From UBA6912 sp041611095 (GTDB lineage: Bacteria > Actinomycetota > Acidimicrobiia > Spongiisociales > UBA5794), in the NCBI GenBank assembly GCA_041611095.1, contig JBFINP010000001.1:124001-188000 (forward strand): a DNA stretch of 64,000 nt. The letters are read 5' to 3'. Positions within the stretch are counted from its first letter, which is position 1; every line of letters starts with the position of its first letter. Below are positions 51,366 through 60,495 of the stretch, one piece after another. A program made the translations under genes and the position numbers. The notes under the pieces were generated by a model, which was not told the DNA's origin, did not search any database, and saw nothing but the letters and a program-made list of their open reading frames with translations.

Positions 51366-53879
51366 TCAGCTGCGTAGGACGCGGGTGTCTCCCGTGGTGG
51401 GGTCGCGGTCGAGCTCTATGAGATCCTCGATCCGATGACGGAGCTCGGGAACGTGGCTGACGACGACCACCAGCCGGGATGCATCGTCGGCGACCAGAGC
51501 CTCGATTCCCTCCATCGCCAGATCGAGGTGCTCGGGATCGAGCGACCCGAAGCCCTCGTCGAGGAAGAAGGCGTCGAGCCTTCCCCCGGTGCGGGTGACC
51601 ATCTCGGAGAGCGACAACGCCAGGGCCAGTGAGGCCAGAAACGTCTCACCGCCGGACAGGCTCGAAGCCTTCCTCACCGCATCGGCGGCGGTGAGGTCGA
51701 CGATCGCAAACGTTCCGTCGTCGGTGAAGCGATAGCGCCCCGAGGAGAGCCTCTGGAAGTGGTCGCTGCCCAACTCGGCGAGCCGCTCGCGCTCCTCGTC
51801 GAGGAGGAATCGCACGAATCGGGAGTCCGTGAGGTCGCTTGCGATGCGGTCGTAGCGGGCGGCCGCGGAGGCGAGCCGGTCTCGCTCGGCGAGGAGCTCG
51901 TCACCCGACGCAACTTCTGTTGCGTCACGTTCGATATCTGCCCCCAGGTGCTCGGCCCTGGCCTGGGCGGTAGCCAGCGCAGCCGTGAACGGGCCCTCGA
52001 TGTCGAGTTCCTCGAGCAGACCGTGCCGCTCCTTGCGGAACGTATCGAGCTCGCGCCCGGCGATCTCCAGTGTCCCCTTCAGCGAGGCGGTTTCCTCGCT
52101 CCAGGCAGTGTGGAGGAGGGCGGCGGCGCGTCCCAATGTCTCCGCATCGTCCGTGGCGTCGATGGTGGAACCGAGCCGCGCCGCCATCTCGACCAGCGAC
52201 ACCCGCAGCGCAGACAGCTCCTTGCCGACGCCCTGCTCGTCGACGATCGCCTGATCGTGGCGGCTTCGCGCCTGCTCGACCTTGCGCCGTGCCTCGGTGA
52301 CGGCCTCGGTCGCCGCCGTCAGCTCACGCTTCCGCAGGTCGAGGAGCTCGATGGGATCTCCCACACCGAGGAGCTCTTCCAGACGCACGTTGGTCTGCTC
52401 TACCTCGGAACGCGCCGCCTCGTGGGCGGCGGTGGCCTGGTCGAGCTCGCTCGTGAGCGAGTCGACGAGCACCACGGCCGCCTCCAGCCCGGCTCGAGCC
52501 GCGGTCACCGCCGCCGCCGCATCGGAGCGGGAACGCTCGGCGGCGATGCGATCGCGCTTGGCGGTCTGGAGCGCCGCCGCAGCCGCATCCACGTCGCCGC
52601 CGACCGCCCGGGGCGGGAGCGTCGCCACCTGTTGCTCGCACACGGGGCACGGCGAACCCTGCTCCAGCCCGTCCCGTAGCGTCAATGCCATGTTGCGATG
52701 TTGCGCATCGTGGTGGGTCTGTTCGGCGGCACGCAGCGCCGCATCGATGTCGCGCATCCGCGCATCCGCCGTCTCCAGCGCCTCCTCGCTGTCGCCGACC
52801 GTGGATTGCGCCTCCGTCCGCCGCACCTCAGCTTCACCCAGACGCCGTTCCAGTGTCTCGCGGCGCCGGGCCGATTCTTCGACATTGCGCCGCAGGGGCT
52901 CGGCGGCTGCCACGAGCCGCGCCGCCTCCTCGATGGTGGCGACCTCGCCGCCATCACGGAGGGAGGCGGCGGCCTCCTCGGCCTCCGTCAGGGCGCTCTG
53001 CGCCGCGTCGAGCGTTGTCGCCAGCTCACGGCGCCGCTTGGTCGCGGCCGCCGCGTCGTCGATCAAGCGGTGGGTGACCGCCGGGTCGGGCAGTCGTTCC
53101 ACGTGCTTTGCCAGCTCGTCGAGCCTTGCCTGGGCCGACTTCGACTCCGCCTCGGCGGCGGCGATGCGCCAATCGATGTCGACGAGAACCGGCTCCGCCT
53201 TGCGCAGCTTCTCGAGCCGCTCCTCGACCGAGCCGAGCACGGCCCGATTGGCCGCAAGCCGCTCGGCGACCCTATCGAGCTGCTCGGTCCGCACGGCGAC
53301 CTTGCCGAGCTCGGCGCTCGTCTCGGCGCCGCGCCGTTTTGCCGTGTCTCGCATGGCGTCGATCCGATCGAGGCCGAACACCCCTTTGAGCACGGCATCG
53401 CGTTCAGCGGGTCGAGCCCTGAGGAACTCCGCGAACCGCCCCTGGGCGAGGAGGATCGACCGACCGAATGCATCGAAGTCGAGCCCGAGCATGGCGGCCA
53501 CCCGCTCGTTGACCTCGGCCTCCAGCGTGAGCTTCTCGACGGGCTCGGCGTCGGCCGTGTCCGCCTCGTAGCGGTACAGCGCATGCTGGCTCTGGCCCCG
53601 GGCCCGCAGCGAGCGCACCGCCTCCCAGATCTCCCCGTCGACCTCGAAGCGCAGCATGACGCCACCGTCGGTGGCTCGCTGGTGGATGAGGGCCTTGGTC
53701 CCGGAGCCGCCCGCCGGTGTCTTGCCGTAGAGCGCAAACGCGACCGCATCGAGCACGGACGACTTGCCGGACCCGATCGGACCCACGATGCCGACGAGGC
53801 TCCTCCCCCTTAGGTCGAAGCTCACCTCCTCGCCGAAGTAGGAGCGGAAGTTGCGGAGACGCAGCTCAAGCGGGCGCAT
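51366..53879 (-). CDS. sbcC: SbcC/Rad50-like DNA repair ATPase
   Basis: 837 residues. ABC head: MRPLELRLRNFRSYFGEEVSF and Walker A GPIGSGKSS (33-41); two long Ala/Glu/Arg-rich coiled-coil arms around a zinc hook CPVC near residue 413; then signature SSLSGGETFLASLALALSL (about 742) and Walker B FFLDEGFGSLDPE. Dimerises through the hook and, with SbcD, cleaves DNA ends and hairpins. The start overlaps the sbcD stop by 14 bases. Last gene of a four-gene operon with nurA- and herA-like genes. Somewhat shorter than E. coli SbcC (about 1050), closer to archaeal Rad50. Confidence 0.93.
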   Translation of the reverse strand: MRPLELRLRNFRSYFGEEVSFDLRGRSLVGIVGPIGSGKSSVLDAVAFALYGKTPAGGSGTKALIHQRATDGGVMLRFEVDGEIWEAVRSLRARGQSQHALYRYEADTADAEPVEKLTLEAEVNERVAAMLGLDFDAFGRSILLAQGRFAEFLRARPAERDAVLKGVFGLDRIDAMRDTAKRRGAETSAELGKVAVRTEQLDRVAERLAANRAVLGSVEERLEKLRKAEPVLVDIDWRIAAAEAESKSAQARLDELAKHVERLPDPAVTHRLIDDAAAATKRRRELATTLDAAQSALTEAEEAAASLRDGGEVATIEEAARLVAAAEPLRRNVEESARRRETLERRLGEAEVRRTEAQSTVGDSEEALETADARMRDIDAALRAAEQTHHDAQHRNMALTLRDGLEQGSPCPVCEQQVATLPPRAVGGDVDAAAAALQTAKRDRIAAERSRSDAAAAVTAARAGLEAAVVLVDSLTSELDQATAAHEAARSEVEQTNVRLEELLGVGDPIELLDLRKRELTAATEAVTEARRKVEQARSRHDQAIVDEQGVGKELSALRVSLVEMAARLGSTIDATDDAETLGRAAALLHTAWSEETASLKGTLEIAGRELDTFRKERHGLLEELDIEGPFTAALATAQARAEHLGADIERDATEVASGDELLAERDRLASAAARYDRIASDLTDSRFVRFLLDEERERLAELGSDHFQRLSSGRYRFTDDGTFAIVDLTAADAVRKASSLSGGETFLASLALALSLSEMVTRTGGRLDAFFLDEGFGSLDPEHLDLAMEGIEALVADDASRLVVVVSHVPELRHRIEDLIELDRDPTTGDTRVLRS

Positions 53880-55032
53880 GAACGCTCTCCATGATCTCGC
53901 GGAACGTGTCGAGCAGCTCGGCCGCAGGCGGCGCACCCGTCTCTGCTTCGACGTAGACGGCGTACAGCTCGTCGAGGGGGCGAGCACCGCGCTCCGACCG
54001 CTCGGACTCGGCCCGTGGGTACTCGGCTCGGATCTTGACGACGAGATCGAACTCCTCCCGCACGCTCTCGGCGAGACCGGTGTCGGGTCCTGCCGTGTCG
54101 ACGGTGAGATCGAGGTACGCCTCGTGGAGATCGTCGCGCGCGAGCAGCTCCTCCCACGTCCCCCGAGCCCGCACGAGGCGACGCCCACCGTGCAACGGCA
54201 CGGACCGCACCTTGGCTGGACGACCCGGCTCCACGTCGACGATCACCACACGCTTCTCCTCACCGGCCTCACCGAAGTCCAGCTCGAGCAAGGAGCCCGC
54301 GTACTCGGCGGGGACCTTGGCGCCCGGCACTCGCTGTGGGGCGTGGATGTGCCCGAGGGCGACGTACTGAGGACCCGGCGGGATCGCCTCCGGCGTTGCC
54401 GTGTAGGCCTCGCCCATGTGGAGCTCGCGTTCGCCTCGCGGCGCACCGTGGCCGTGGACCTTGGCTCCGCCGACGAGGAAGTGGGCGACGAGGAACGTGA
54501 CCGCCTCGGTTCCCGCCACCTGGTCGGCATGCCGGCTGTAGGCCTCGGCGATGGTGCGGAGCCGGTCGGCGTACTTCTTGTAGTGCTCGTCGACGCGCTC
54601 CCATGCATGGAACGCCCGGCCCTCGCGGAGGAACGGGAAGCAGCTCACGACGGCGTCTCCGGCGGCGGTATCGATCTCGAGCACGCCTCCCTCGTCCGGA
54701 CGCTTGATGTCTCCGACGAGGTGGATCGCATGCCGGCGCAGGAAAGGAGCGAGCGCCTCGAACAGACCCGGCGAGTCGTGGTTCCCGGCGATGACGACCA
54801 CGGGACGATCGCCCCCGCCGGTGAGGCGCACCAACCCGTCGAGGCCGATGTCCAGGGCATCGACCGGAGGGAGCGGCCTGTCGAAGAGATCCCCCGAGTG
54901 GAGAATGAGATCCACGTTCTCGGCATCGGCGATCGCGACGACCTCGTCGATTACCTCGCGGTATTCGTCGGATCGGTCGTAACGCCCGATCCGCTTCCCC
55001 ACGTGCCAGTCGGAGGTGTGGAGAACCCTCAC
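53866..55032 (-). CDS. sbcD: SbcD/Mre11-like exonuclease
   Basis: 388 residues, GTG start overlapping the herA-like stop (GTGA). Metallophosphoesterase motifs: HTSDWHVGK (D8, H10), LHSGDLFD, VIAGNHDSPG, LVAHFLVGG and ALGHIHAPQ, which bind the two Mn ions. The C-terminal part (about 290-388) is the capping and SbcC-binding region. Forms the SbcCD nuclease with the next gene. Confidence 0.93.
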   Translation of the reverse strand: MRVLHTSDWHVGKRIGRYDRSDEYREVIDEVVAIADAENVDLILHSGDLFDRPLPPVDALDIGLDGLVRLTGGGDRPVVVIAGNHDSPGLFEALAPFLRRHAIHLVGDIKRPDEGGVLEIDTAAGDAVVSCFPFLREGRAFHAWERVDEHYKKYADRLRTIAEAYSRHADQVAGTEAVTFLVAHFLVGGAKVHGHGAPRGERELHMGEAYTATPEAIPPGPQYVALGHIHAPQRVPGAKVPAEYAGSLLELDFGEAGEEKRVVIVDVEPGRPAKVRSVPLHGGRRLVRARGTWEELLARDDLHEAYLDLTVDTAGPDTGLAESVREEFDLVVKIRAEYPRAESERSERGARPLDELYAVYVEAETGAPPAAELLDTFREIMESVHAPA

Positions 55033-56777
55033 AATCCGGCGAAGGGATCCGTGCCCGAGTCGTCGACCTCTTCCTTGCGGGTCGCCCACGGCGGGAATGG
55101 GAATTCGAGCACCAGCGGGACCGGGAGCGCAGGCTGGCTGAGCACCATGGTCCCGGGCTTGAGGAGACGGGCTCGGGCGCGGGTCGACGGCAACATCCAC
55201 CCGTACTCGGCGCGCTCCGCCTCGGCGGCGTCGAGCCGCCCGGCGACCCGGATCGCAGCGTTCTCCATCACCTCGGGGGCGACCCGTGACGCGGTCTGCT
55301 GGGCGCCGACGAGGAGCACGCCGAGGGACCGCCCGCGCTGGGCGATGTCGATGAGCATGTCCTTGAGGGCACTCGTGCCGTCCCGAGGGGCGTATTTGTT
55401 GAGCTCGTCGAGGACGATGACCGACAGCGGGAGACGCTGCCCGGTCGACTCCTTCTCGGCAAAGGTCTCGGCGAGCAGGGCACCGACGACGAAGCGCTGT
55501 CCCAGATCATGGAGCGACTGGATGCCCACGACCGTGACCTGCGCCGCCGTGCGGTCGATGCGCCGGCTGTCCCCGGCACGAACGAGGTGGCCGAGTCGGT
55601 GAACCGCCGAATGGAGCCGGCGCATGAACGCCGAGATCGTGCCCATCTGTACACGTCCCGTCCAGCGCTGATCGGGCTCACCGTCCTCCGGGTCGACGAA
55701 CTCGCCGATCTGCTCGACGAGGCTGCGCAGATCGGCGATGACCGGCTCGCCCCGATTGGGCACGACCGTCTCGCCGGGACGGTGACCCTCCATGGGGTCC
55801 CGAAGAACGACGGCGCCCGGCACACCCTCGATGTCGACGGCGTAGCGACGAAGTTGAGACCGCACCCGCTCCTCGATGAACGGAATCTGGTTCCGCGCAC
55901 CGTCCGAGTCGGTGAACAGGAACCGCAACAGACCGTCGTCGATGAACTCACGCGGCGTCCAAGCGAAGGCCTCGACGCCCTCCTGACGCCCTCCGGTGTC
56001 CGGGACGACGACGTCTGCGGTCCCGGCCCGCGGCGGCGCCCAGAGACCCACCGACGGGAAGGGGCCCGGGTCCACGCCGAGGTGCTGCCACGACAACGCC
56101 GCCTCGTCGTCGAAGAAACGGTTGCGCTTGTCGAGCCACAGGAGATCCTCGCCCTTCACGTTGAACACGAGGATGCGGAGGTTGGCCGCCCCCTCGCCGA
56201 GCACGTCAGGTCTTCCGCTCAGCAGCCGGAGGAAGAACAGCGCAAAGGACGTCTTGGTGGCGACGCCCGAGATGCCCGAGATGGACATGTGTCCACCCTT
56301 GCGCCCGTCGAAGAAGTCGAGGTCGACGAAGACGGGCTCCCCATCCCTCCCCATCCCCACGGGCAGAGGCCGGTCCATCTCGTCTACGTACAACGCCTTG
56401 CGACGTTGCTCGCCGGTCGCCCGCTCCACGACCTCACCGGGGTCGGGGGAGACCCAGACCTCCGGGTCGAGACGGGTGACCGCAACCTGTGCCGAGCGCA
56501 CCTTCGCCGCCGGCAGGATCCCCTCCTCGGCGATGCGGTGCGTGTCCGACTCGAACTGGGCGCCCTCGAACACCGCCTCGGCCTCGGTCACCACGCCGTA
56601 GGTGCACACCTCGCCTTGCTTCGGCACCTGGGTCCGCACGACGACGAGGTCGTCGAGCTGCAAGTAGTCATCGTCGTTCAGGACGACCCGAAACGCCCGG
56701 GTCGTCGCATGCTGCGTGCCCAAGACGCGACCGACGCCCCGACCGGGCGGCGCGGCGGGGCCGTCTCGATCGCTCAC
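55029..56777 (-). CDS. herA: HerA-like hexameric DNA translocase ATPase
   Basis: 582 residues, GTG start overlapping the nurA-like stop. An N-terminal HAS-barrel-like segment (VGRVLGTQHATTRAFRVVLN, about 15-34) is typical of HerA. The P-loop is unusual: GISGVATKTS (168-177), with Lys two places later than in the standard GxxGxGK form. Walker B is SVIVLDELNKYAP (about 448-460), and RGRSLGVLLVGAQQTASRV is the FtsK/HerA arginine/sensor region. HerA pumps DNA for NurA in end resection. Placement between nurA and sbcD-sbcC genes strongly supports the assignment. Confidence 0.85.
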   Translation of the reverse strand: MSDRDGPAAPPGRGVGRVLGTQHATTRAFRVVLNDDDYLQLDDLVVVRTQVPKQGEVCTYGVVTEAEAVFEGAQFESDTHRIAEEGILPAAKVRSAQVAVTRLDPEVWVSPDPGEVVERATGEQRRKALYVDEMDRPLPVGMGRDGEPVFVDLDFFDGRKGGHMSISGISGVATKTSFALFFLRLLSGRPDVLGEGAANLRILVFNVKGEDLLWLDKRNRFFDDEAALSWQHLGVDPGPFPSVGLWAPPRAGTADVVVPDTGGRQEGVEAFAWTPREFIDDGLLRFLFTDSDGARNQIPFIEERVRSQLRRYAVDIEGVPGAVVLRDPMEGHRPGETVVPNRGEPVIADLRSLVEQIGEFVDPEDGEPDQRWTGRVQMGTISAFMRRLHSAVHRLGHLVRAGDSRRIDRTAAQVTVVGIQSLHDLGQRFVVGALLAETFAEKESTGQRLPLSVIVLDELNKYAPRDGTSALKDMLIDIAQRGRSLGVLLVGAQQTASRVAPEVMENAAIRVAGRLDAAEAERAEYGWMLPSTRARARLLKPGTMVLSQPALPVPLVLEFPFPPWATRKEEVDDSGTDPFAGL

Positions 56778-57736
56778 GAGGCCGCTCCGAGCTCACGGTG
56801 GGATGCCATCACGGCGGACCGTAGCGCACGATGGACGAAGGATCGATCACCCATCCTCCGGCGGAGCTCGCGCTCCAGCGCAGCGATGGGCACGAGGTTC
56901 TGGGGTGCCCGCGGATCGACATGGGGCTGTGACGCCACGAGCGGCAGCAGCGCCGTCGTCCGATTGGCCACCTTGATCGCCGTCGCCATGTCGAGGTGGC
57001 TGCTCACCTCGGCGCGCACGACTCCCGTCCACGTGTGGCCGCCGGCGAGCTCGGCCAGCTTGAGGTACCACGAGTAGCGGGGAAAGGCGCCCCCCTTGCC
57101 GATGAGGAACAGCGGCGTGCGCCGGCCCGGTTCGAGGCGAGCGATGATGCCGCTTCTCGCCGGCGAGAGGTATGGGGCGCGGTGGGTCTTGATGTATCCG
57201 ACCTTCTCGGTCGCCGACAGGTCGTTGATCGGGCCGTCGGCGACGACGAACGTCCCCTGCTGAGCCATCTCCTCCGACAGGACGGCCTCGGCCTTGCGCA
57301 TCGCACCGTGGAAGCGCTGGACGAGCGCCCCCGGATCGACGTCGGGCACCGACTCGGAGCGATAGGCGAGCTCGTGACCGGCGACGGGGACCGGCGCCGC
57401 CTTGCCGTGACCGAAGACGGCCACCCGCTCGATGCGGACCCTCTCCACCTCGCTGCGGGGCACCCCTCGGTGCCAGCACACGGCACCGACCGCGAGGGTG
57501 CCACAGATGCCGGGCACCGGCCCCTCCGGATCGTCGATCGTCATGCGCGCATCGATGCGGCGGACTCCGTCGACGAAAGCAACCACCTCGATGCCGTCGT
57601 CGACACCCGGAATGGGCGCCCACGAACCATCGACCTCCACCGACTCGTCGACCTTGTCGTCGTCGGCGAGCGTCTCGTCGGGTTCGTAGGGCGTTCCATA
57701 CTCCGGCGCCCAACCCTCAACATACAAACGCGGCAT
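56774..57736 (-). CDS. nurA: NurA-like 5'-3' nuclease
   Basis: 320 residues. The NurA domain is recognised by EVVAFVDGVRRIDARM near 50-65 (catalytic Asp56), VVADGPIND near 200, the pair YIKTHRAPYL and RTPLFLIGKGG, and the late segment VASQPHVDPRAPQNLVPI. NurA pairs with HerA to chew the 5' strand of DNA ends. First gene of the operon nurA-herA-sbcD-sbcC. A TACCAT hexamer lies 7 bases before the ATG with no ribosome site, so the transcript may be leaderless; a GTG ten codons upstream is the alternative start. Confidence 0.85.
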   Translation of the reverse strand: MPRLYVEGWAPEYGTPYEPDETLADDDKVDESVEVDGSWAPIPGVDDGIEVVAFVDGVRRIDARMTIDDPEGPVPGICGTLAVGAVCWHRGVPRSEVERVRIERVAVFGHGKAAPVPVAGHELAYRSESVPDVDPGALVQRFHGAMRKAEAVLSEEMAQQGTFVVADGPINDLSATEKVGYIKTHRAPYLSPARSGIIARLEPGRRTPLFLIGKGGAFPRYSWYLKLAELAGGHTWTGVVRAEVSSHLDMATAIKVANRTTALLPLVASQPHVDPRAPQNLVPIAALERELRRRMGDRSFVHRALRSAVMASHRELGAAS

Positions 57737-57853
57737 GCCGGCGATGGTACCGAGGGGGTGTGACACGAACGGGGATTCGCTGCGACCATTTGCCGCGATG
57801 GGAGGGCGCGCTAAACCCCCGAAAACCGCCCCACCTCGGTTTGGCTGCGTCGC

Positions 57854-58072
57854 CTACCTGCGGAACAGGCGCGGGTTGCGGGCGAAAAACTCCGTCATCC
57901 CGCACTCGGTGCAGGTCCAGCTGTCCAGCGGAGTGGTCGTCCAGTGCGCTTCCGAGCTGTCGCCGGGGAGGTGCACCGAAAGACGGCTCTCCACCTCGAG
58001 CCTCACCATCCCGCCGCCGCAGCGACACGAGTGAGCGGAAGGCGTCGCACCGGCGTAGTCCGTCGACGTCAC
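57854..58072 (-). CDS. Small zinc-ribbon protein
   Basis: 72 residues. GTG start with a strong ribosome site (aagggggacgatccg). Two Cys pairs, CRC (residues 16-18) and CTEC (54-57), bracket a beta-rich segment (MVRLEVESRLSVHL), a zinc-ribbon pattern, and the end ECGMTEFFARNPRLFRR resembles the last strand of such folds. Function unknown. It lies between the nurA-like gene and the acetyltransferase gene, all reading leftwards, but gaps of 118 and 137 bases make co-transcription uncertain. Confidence 0.7.
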   Translation of the reverse strand: MTSTDYAGATPSAHSCRCGGGMVRLEVESRLSVHLPGDSSEAHWTTTPLDSWTCTECGMTEFFARNPRLFRR

Positions 58073-58209
58073 CGGATCGTCCCCCTTGTCCCCCTTTGGC
58101 CCGGGCTCGTGACCATGGTGCCCGGCTCCAGGCCCGTCAACGTATCGCCGCAGCGTACCAGTGCAGTTCTCCCCCACCCAGGGAATTCCGGGAGAATGAG
58201 GCGGACGGC

Positions 58210-59139
58210 TCAGCCGCCACCGGCGACATCGAGATGCTTCACGGCCTCGAGCTCGCCGCCGTGCACCCGCCCCGTATCGACGTATCCGAGCGCCGAGTAG
58301 AACGCACCCGGCCCATCGGGGGCAGGTACGTAACTGAGGTACAGGCGCTCTCCGCCGGGCCGGCGACTCACGTAGTTCTCGACCTGGGCCATCGCCCGCC
58401 GCCCGAAGCCGAGGCGCTGGTAGCGACGGTCGATCATGAACCTCCACAGGTAGTAGCGAGCGGTTTCGGCATCGTCGGACAGCATCACGAACCCGACGGG
58501 GGTCTCGTCCGCATAGACGGCACGCACCCAGACGTCGGTCGTCGTATAGGCCTGCGCCAGCGACACGGCATTGGGCGCCACGAACATGGTCTGGCGCGTC
58601 GTGACGGCGAGGTCGCAGACGGCGCGCACGTTCGACTCGTCGATCGACCGCAGCGACACGTTGGCGTCCCGGCCCGGTGAGGCGGCTCCTCCACCCGGTG
58701 CGTCGGCCAGCCGTTTGGCGAACTGCACGGTCTCCTCGATCTCGGCAAAGCCCAGCGCAGCGTGGGCGCGCCGCGACGGGCCATTGGCGAGGTCCGCGTC
58801 TGAGCCGAGCTCCGTGCAGCCCTTGGAGAGCACCCACGCCTCGACCGTGGCAACCAGGGCGGCACCGATGCCCTTCCGTCGAAGTTCGGGCGCCACGTAC
58901 CACGCCTCGAGGAACCCCACCGGAGACGTCGTGCACCCGGCCGCATGTCTCCGCAACGATGCCTCGGCGAAACCACCGATACGGCCGTCTGCGTCCTCCC
59001 ACACGAAGCACACCTCCTCGCGACCGGCGAACAAGGCGACCGGATCGGCCAGGTCGTCTGGCACCTCGTTGGGCCACAGCGCAGCCCGCATGGCCCACCA
59101 CTGACCCTCGTCACCGTGCCGCAGGGGACGGACCGTCAT
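58210..59139 (-). CDS. AAC(6')-like acetyltransferase fused to a second GNAT domain
   Basis: 309 residues. The N-terminal half (1-150) closely follows the AAC(6')-I pattern: MTVRPLRHGDEGQWWAMRAALWP, SPVGFLEAWYVAPELRRKGIGAALV (acetyl-CoA loop), then CTELGSDADLANGPSRRAHAALGF. The C-terminal half (165-309) is a different GNAT domain (LWRFMIDRRYQRLGFGRRAMAQVENYV; SALGYVDTGRVHGGELEA), similar to polyamine/BltD-like enzymes. The first domain suggests aminoglycoside-like amine acetylation, but resistance is not shown; most chromosomal AAC(6')-fold proteins have other natural substrates. Divergent from the antiporter gene by 90 bases. Confidence 0.85.
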   Translation of the reverse strand: MTVRPLRHGDEGQWWAMRAALWPNEVPDDLADPVALFAGREEVCFVWEDADGRIGGFAEASLRRHAAGCTTSPVGFLEAWYVAPELRRKGIGAALVATVEAWVLSKGCTELGSDADLANGPSRRAHAALGFAEIEETVQFAKRLADAPGGGAASPGRDANVSLRSIDESNVRAVCDLAVTTRQTMFVAPNAVSLAQAYTTTDVWVRAVYADETPVGFVMLSDDAETARYYLWRFMIDRRYQRLGFGRRAMAQVENYVSRRPGGERLYLSYVPAPDGPGAFYSALGYVDTGRVHGGELEAVKHLDVAGGG

Positions 59140-59229
59140 GCTGCGAGCGTAGATCCTGCCGGCCCCCGTCGCCGGGAGTCGAGGGTTCGGCCCTACGATG
59201 CGGCGATTTCGCCGCCTGAGGAGGCACTC

Positions 59230-60495
59230 GTGGAAGTCACTGAACGGCTCATCGAGCTCCTCGTCATCCTCGTCGGCGCCAAGGTCGGCGCCGAGGTCAT
59301 GTTCCGGCTGCGCCAGCCCGCCGTGATCGGCGAGCTGCTCGTGGGAATGGTGCTCGGGGTCGGCCTCTTGGGCTGGATCAACGTCGAGGACGGCGGCGTG
59401 ATCGCCATCCTGGCCGAGATCGGCGTGATCCTCTTGCTGTTCGAGGTCGGGCTCGAGACAGACCTCCGGGAGTTCGTCAGGCTGGGCGGATCGGCCCTGT
59501 CCGTGGCAGTCATCGGTGTCGTCACGCCGTTCGTCCTGGGGTTCGCCGCCACGAAAGTGCTGGGTATCGACGGTGGCAGCACGGAGACGGCCCTGTTCAT
59601 CGGAGCGGCGATGACGGCGACCAGCGTCGGGATAACCGCTCGCGTGTTCGCCGACCTGAAACGGCTTCACACAGACGAGGCGAAAACCATCATCGGAGCC
59701 GCAGTGATCGACGACATCATGGGCCTCATCATCCTCGCCGTCGTCGTCGGACTCCTCAGCGGTGATGGCAGTTTCGAGATGGGTCTGCTCGTGACGACGA
59801 CGGTCAAGGCGCTCGGCTTCCTCGTGGTGGTGGTAGCGATCGGTATCCCCCTGATCAGGCATTTCTTCCGCTTCATCGCCTGGCTCCAGGTCGAGGGCGC
59901 CTACGTGGTCGGCGTATTCGGATTCGCCATCGCCGTCGGGATCGCTGCCGAGCGGATCGCCGGACTGGCACCCATCGTCGGCGCCTTTGCCGCCGGCCTC
60001 GTCGTCGCCCAGTCCGGACAGCACCAGCGGCTCATGCGTGAGCTGCGTCCCATCGTCCATCTGTTCGTGCCGATCTTCTTCCTCGCCATCGGCGCCCAGG
60101 TCGACGTCGGGCTGCTGACCGATCCGGCGGTGCTCGTCGCCGGTGGTGCGATCTCCGTCCTTGCGATCGTGGGCAAGGTCGTGTCCGGACTTGGGGTGTT
60201 CGGAGGCGCCGATCGCTGGATCGTGGGCATCGGGATGATCCCACGCGGCGAGGTGGGCTTGATCTTCGCCGCGCTCGGTTCGACGCAGCTGCGTTCGGTC
60301 GTCGGACCGGAGGAGACGGCGATCGTCGTGATGATGGTGGTGGTCACAACGCTGGTCGCACCCGTCATCCTCAATCGCATGCTGCGGTCGCGACCCGCTC
60401 CTGAACCCGGGGTGCCCTCACCGCTCGAGGAGCGCGTTCTCGAGGCACCGGCTCTGGGGGCCCACGAGATCGACGAGGCGGAGCCTGGCGCCTAG
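59230..60495 (+). CDS. CPA2-family cation:proton antiporter
   Basis: 421 residues, GTG start with gaggaggcact upstream. About 12 helices. CPA2 traits: VFRLRQPAVIGELLVGMVLG-like FRLRQPAVIGELLVGMVLG, GVILLLFEVGLETDLREFVRLGG, TATSVGITARVFADL and AVIDDIMGLIILA (the paired Asp residues used for ion exchange in the NapA branch), and HLFVPIFFLAIGAQVD. Probably Na+/H+. Unlike the antiporter at 44829, no TrkA-type partner is adjacent. Its stop overlaps the stop of the convergent nucleoside hydrolase gene by 4 bases. Confidence 0.9.
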   Translation: MEVTERLIELLVILVGAKVGAEVMFRLRQPAVIGELLVGMVLGVGLLGWINVEDGGVIAILAEIGVILLLFEVGLETDLREFVRLGGSALSVAVIGVVTPFVLGFAATKVLGIDGGSTETALFIGAAMTATSVGITARVFADLKRLHTDEAKTIIGAAVIDDIMGLIILAVVVGLLSGDGSFEMGLLVTTTVKALGFLVVVVAIGIPLIRHFFRFIAWLQVEGAYVVGVFGFAIAVGIAAERIAGLAPIVGAFAAGLVVAQSGQHQRLMRELRPIVHLFVPIFFLAIGAQVDVGLLTDPAVLVAGGAISVLAIVGKVVSGLGVFGGADRWIVGIGMIPRGEVGLIFAALGSTQLRSVVGPEETAIVVMMVVVTTLVAPVILNRMLRSRPAPEPGVPSPLEERVLEAPALGAHEIDEAEPGA

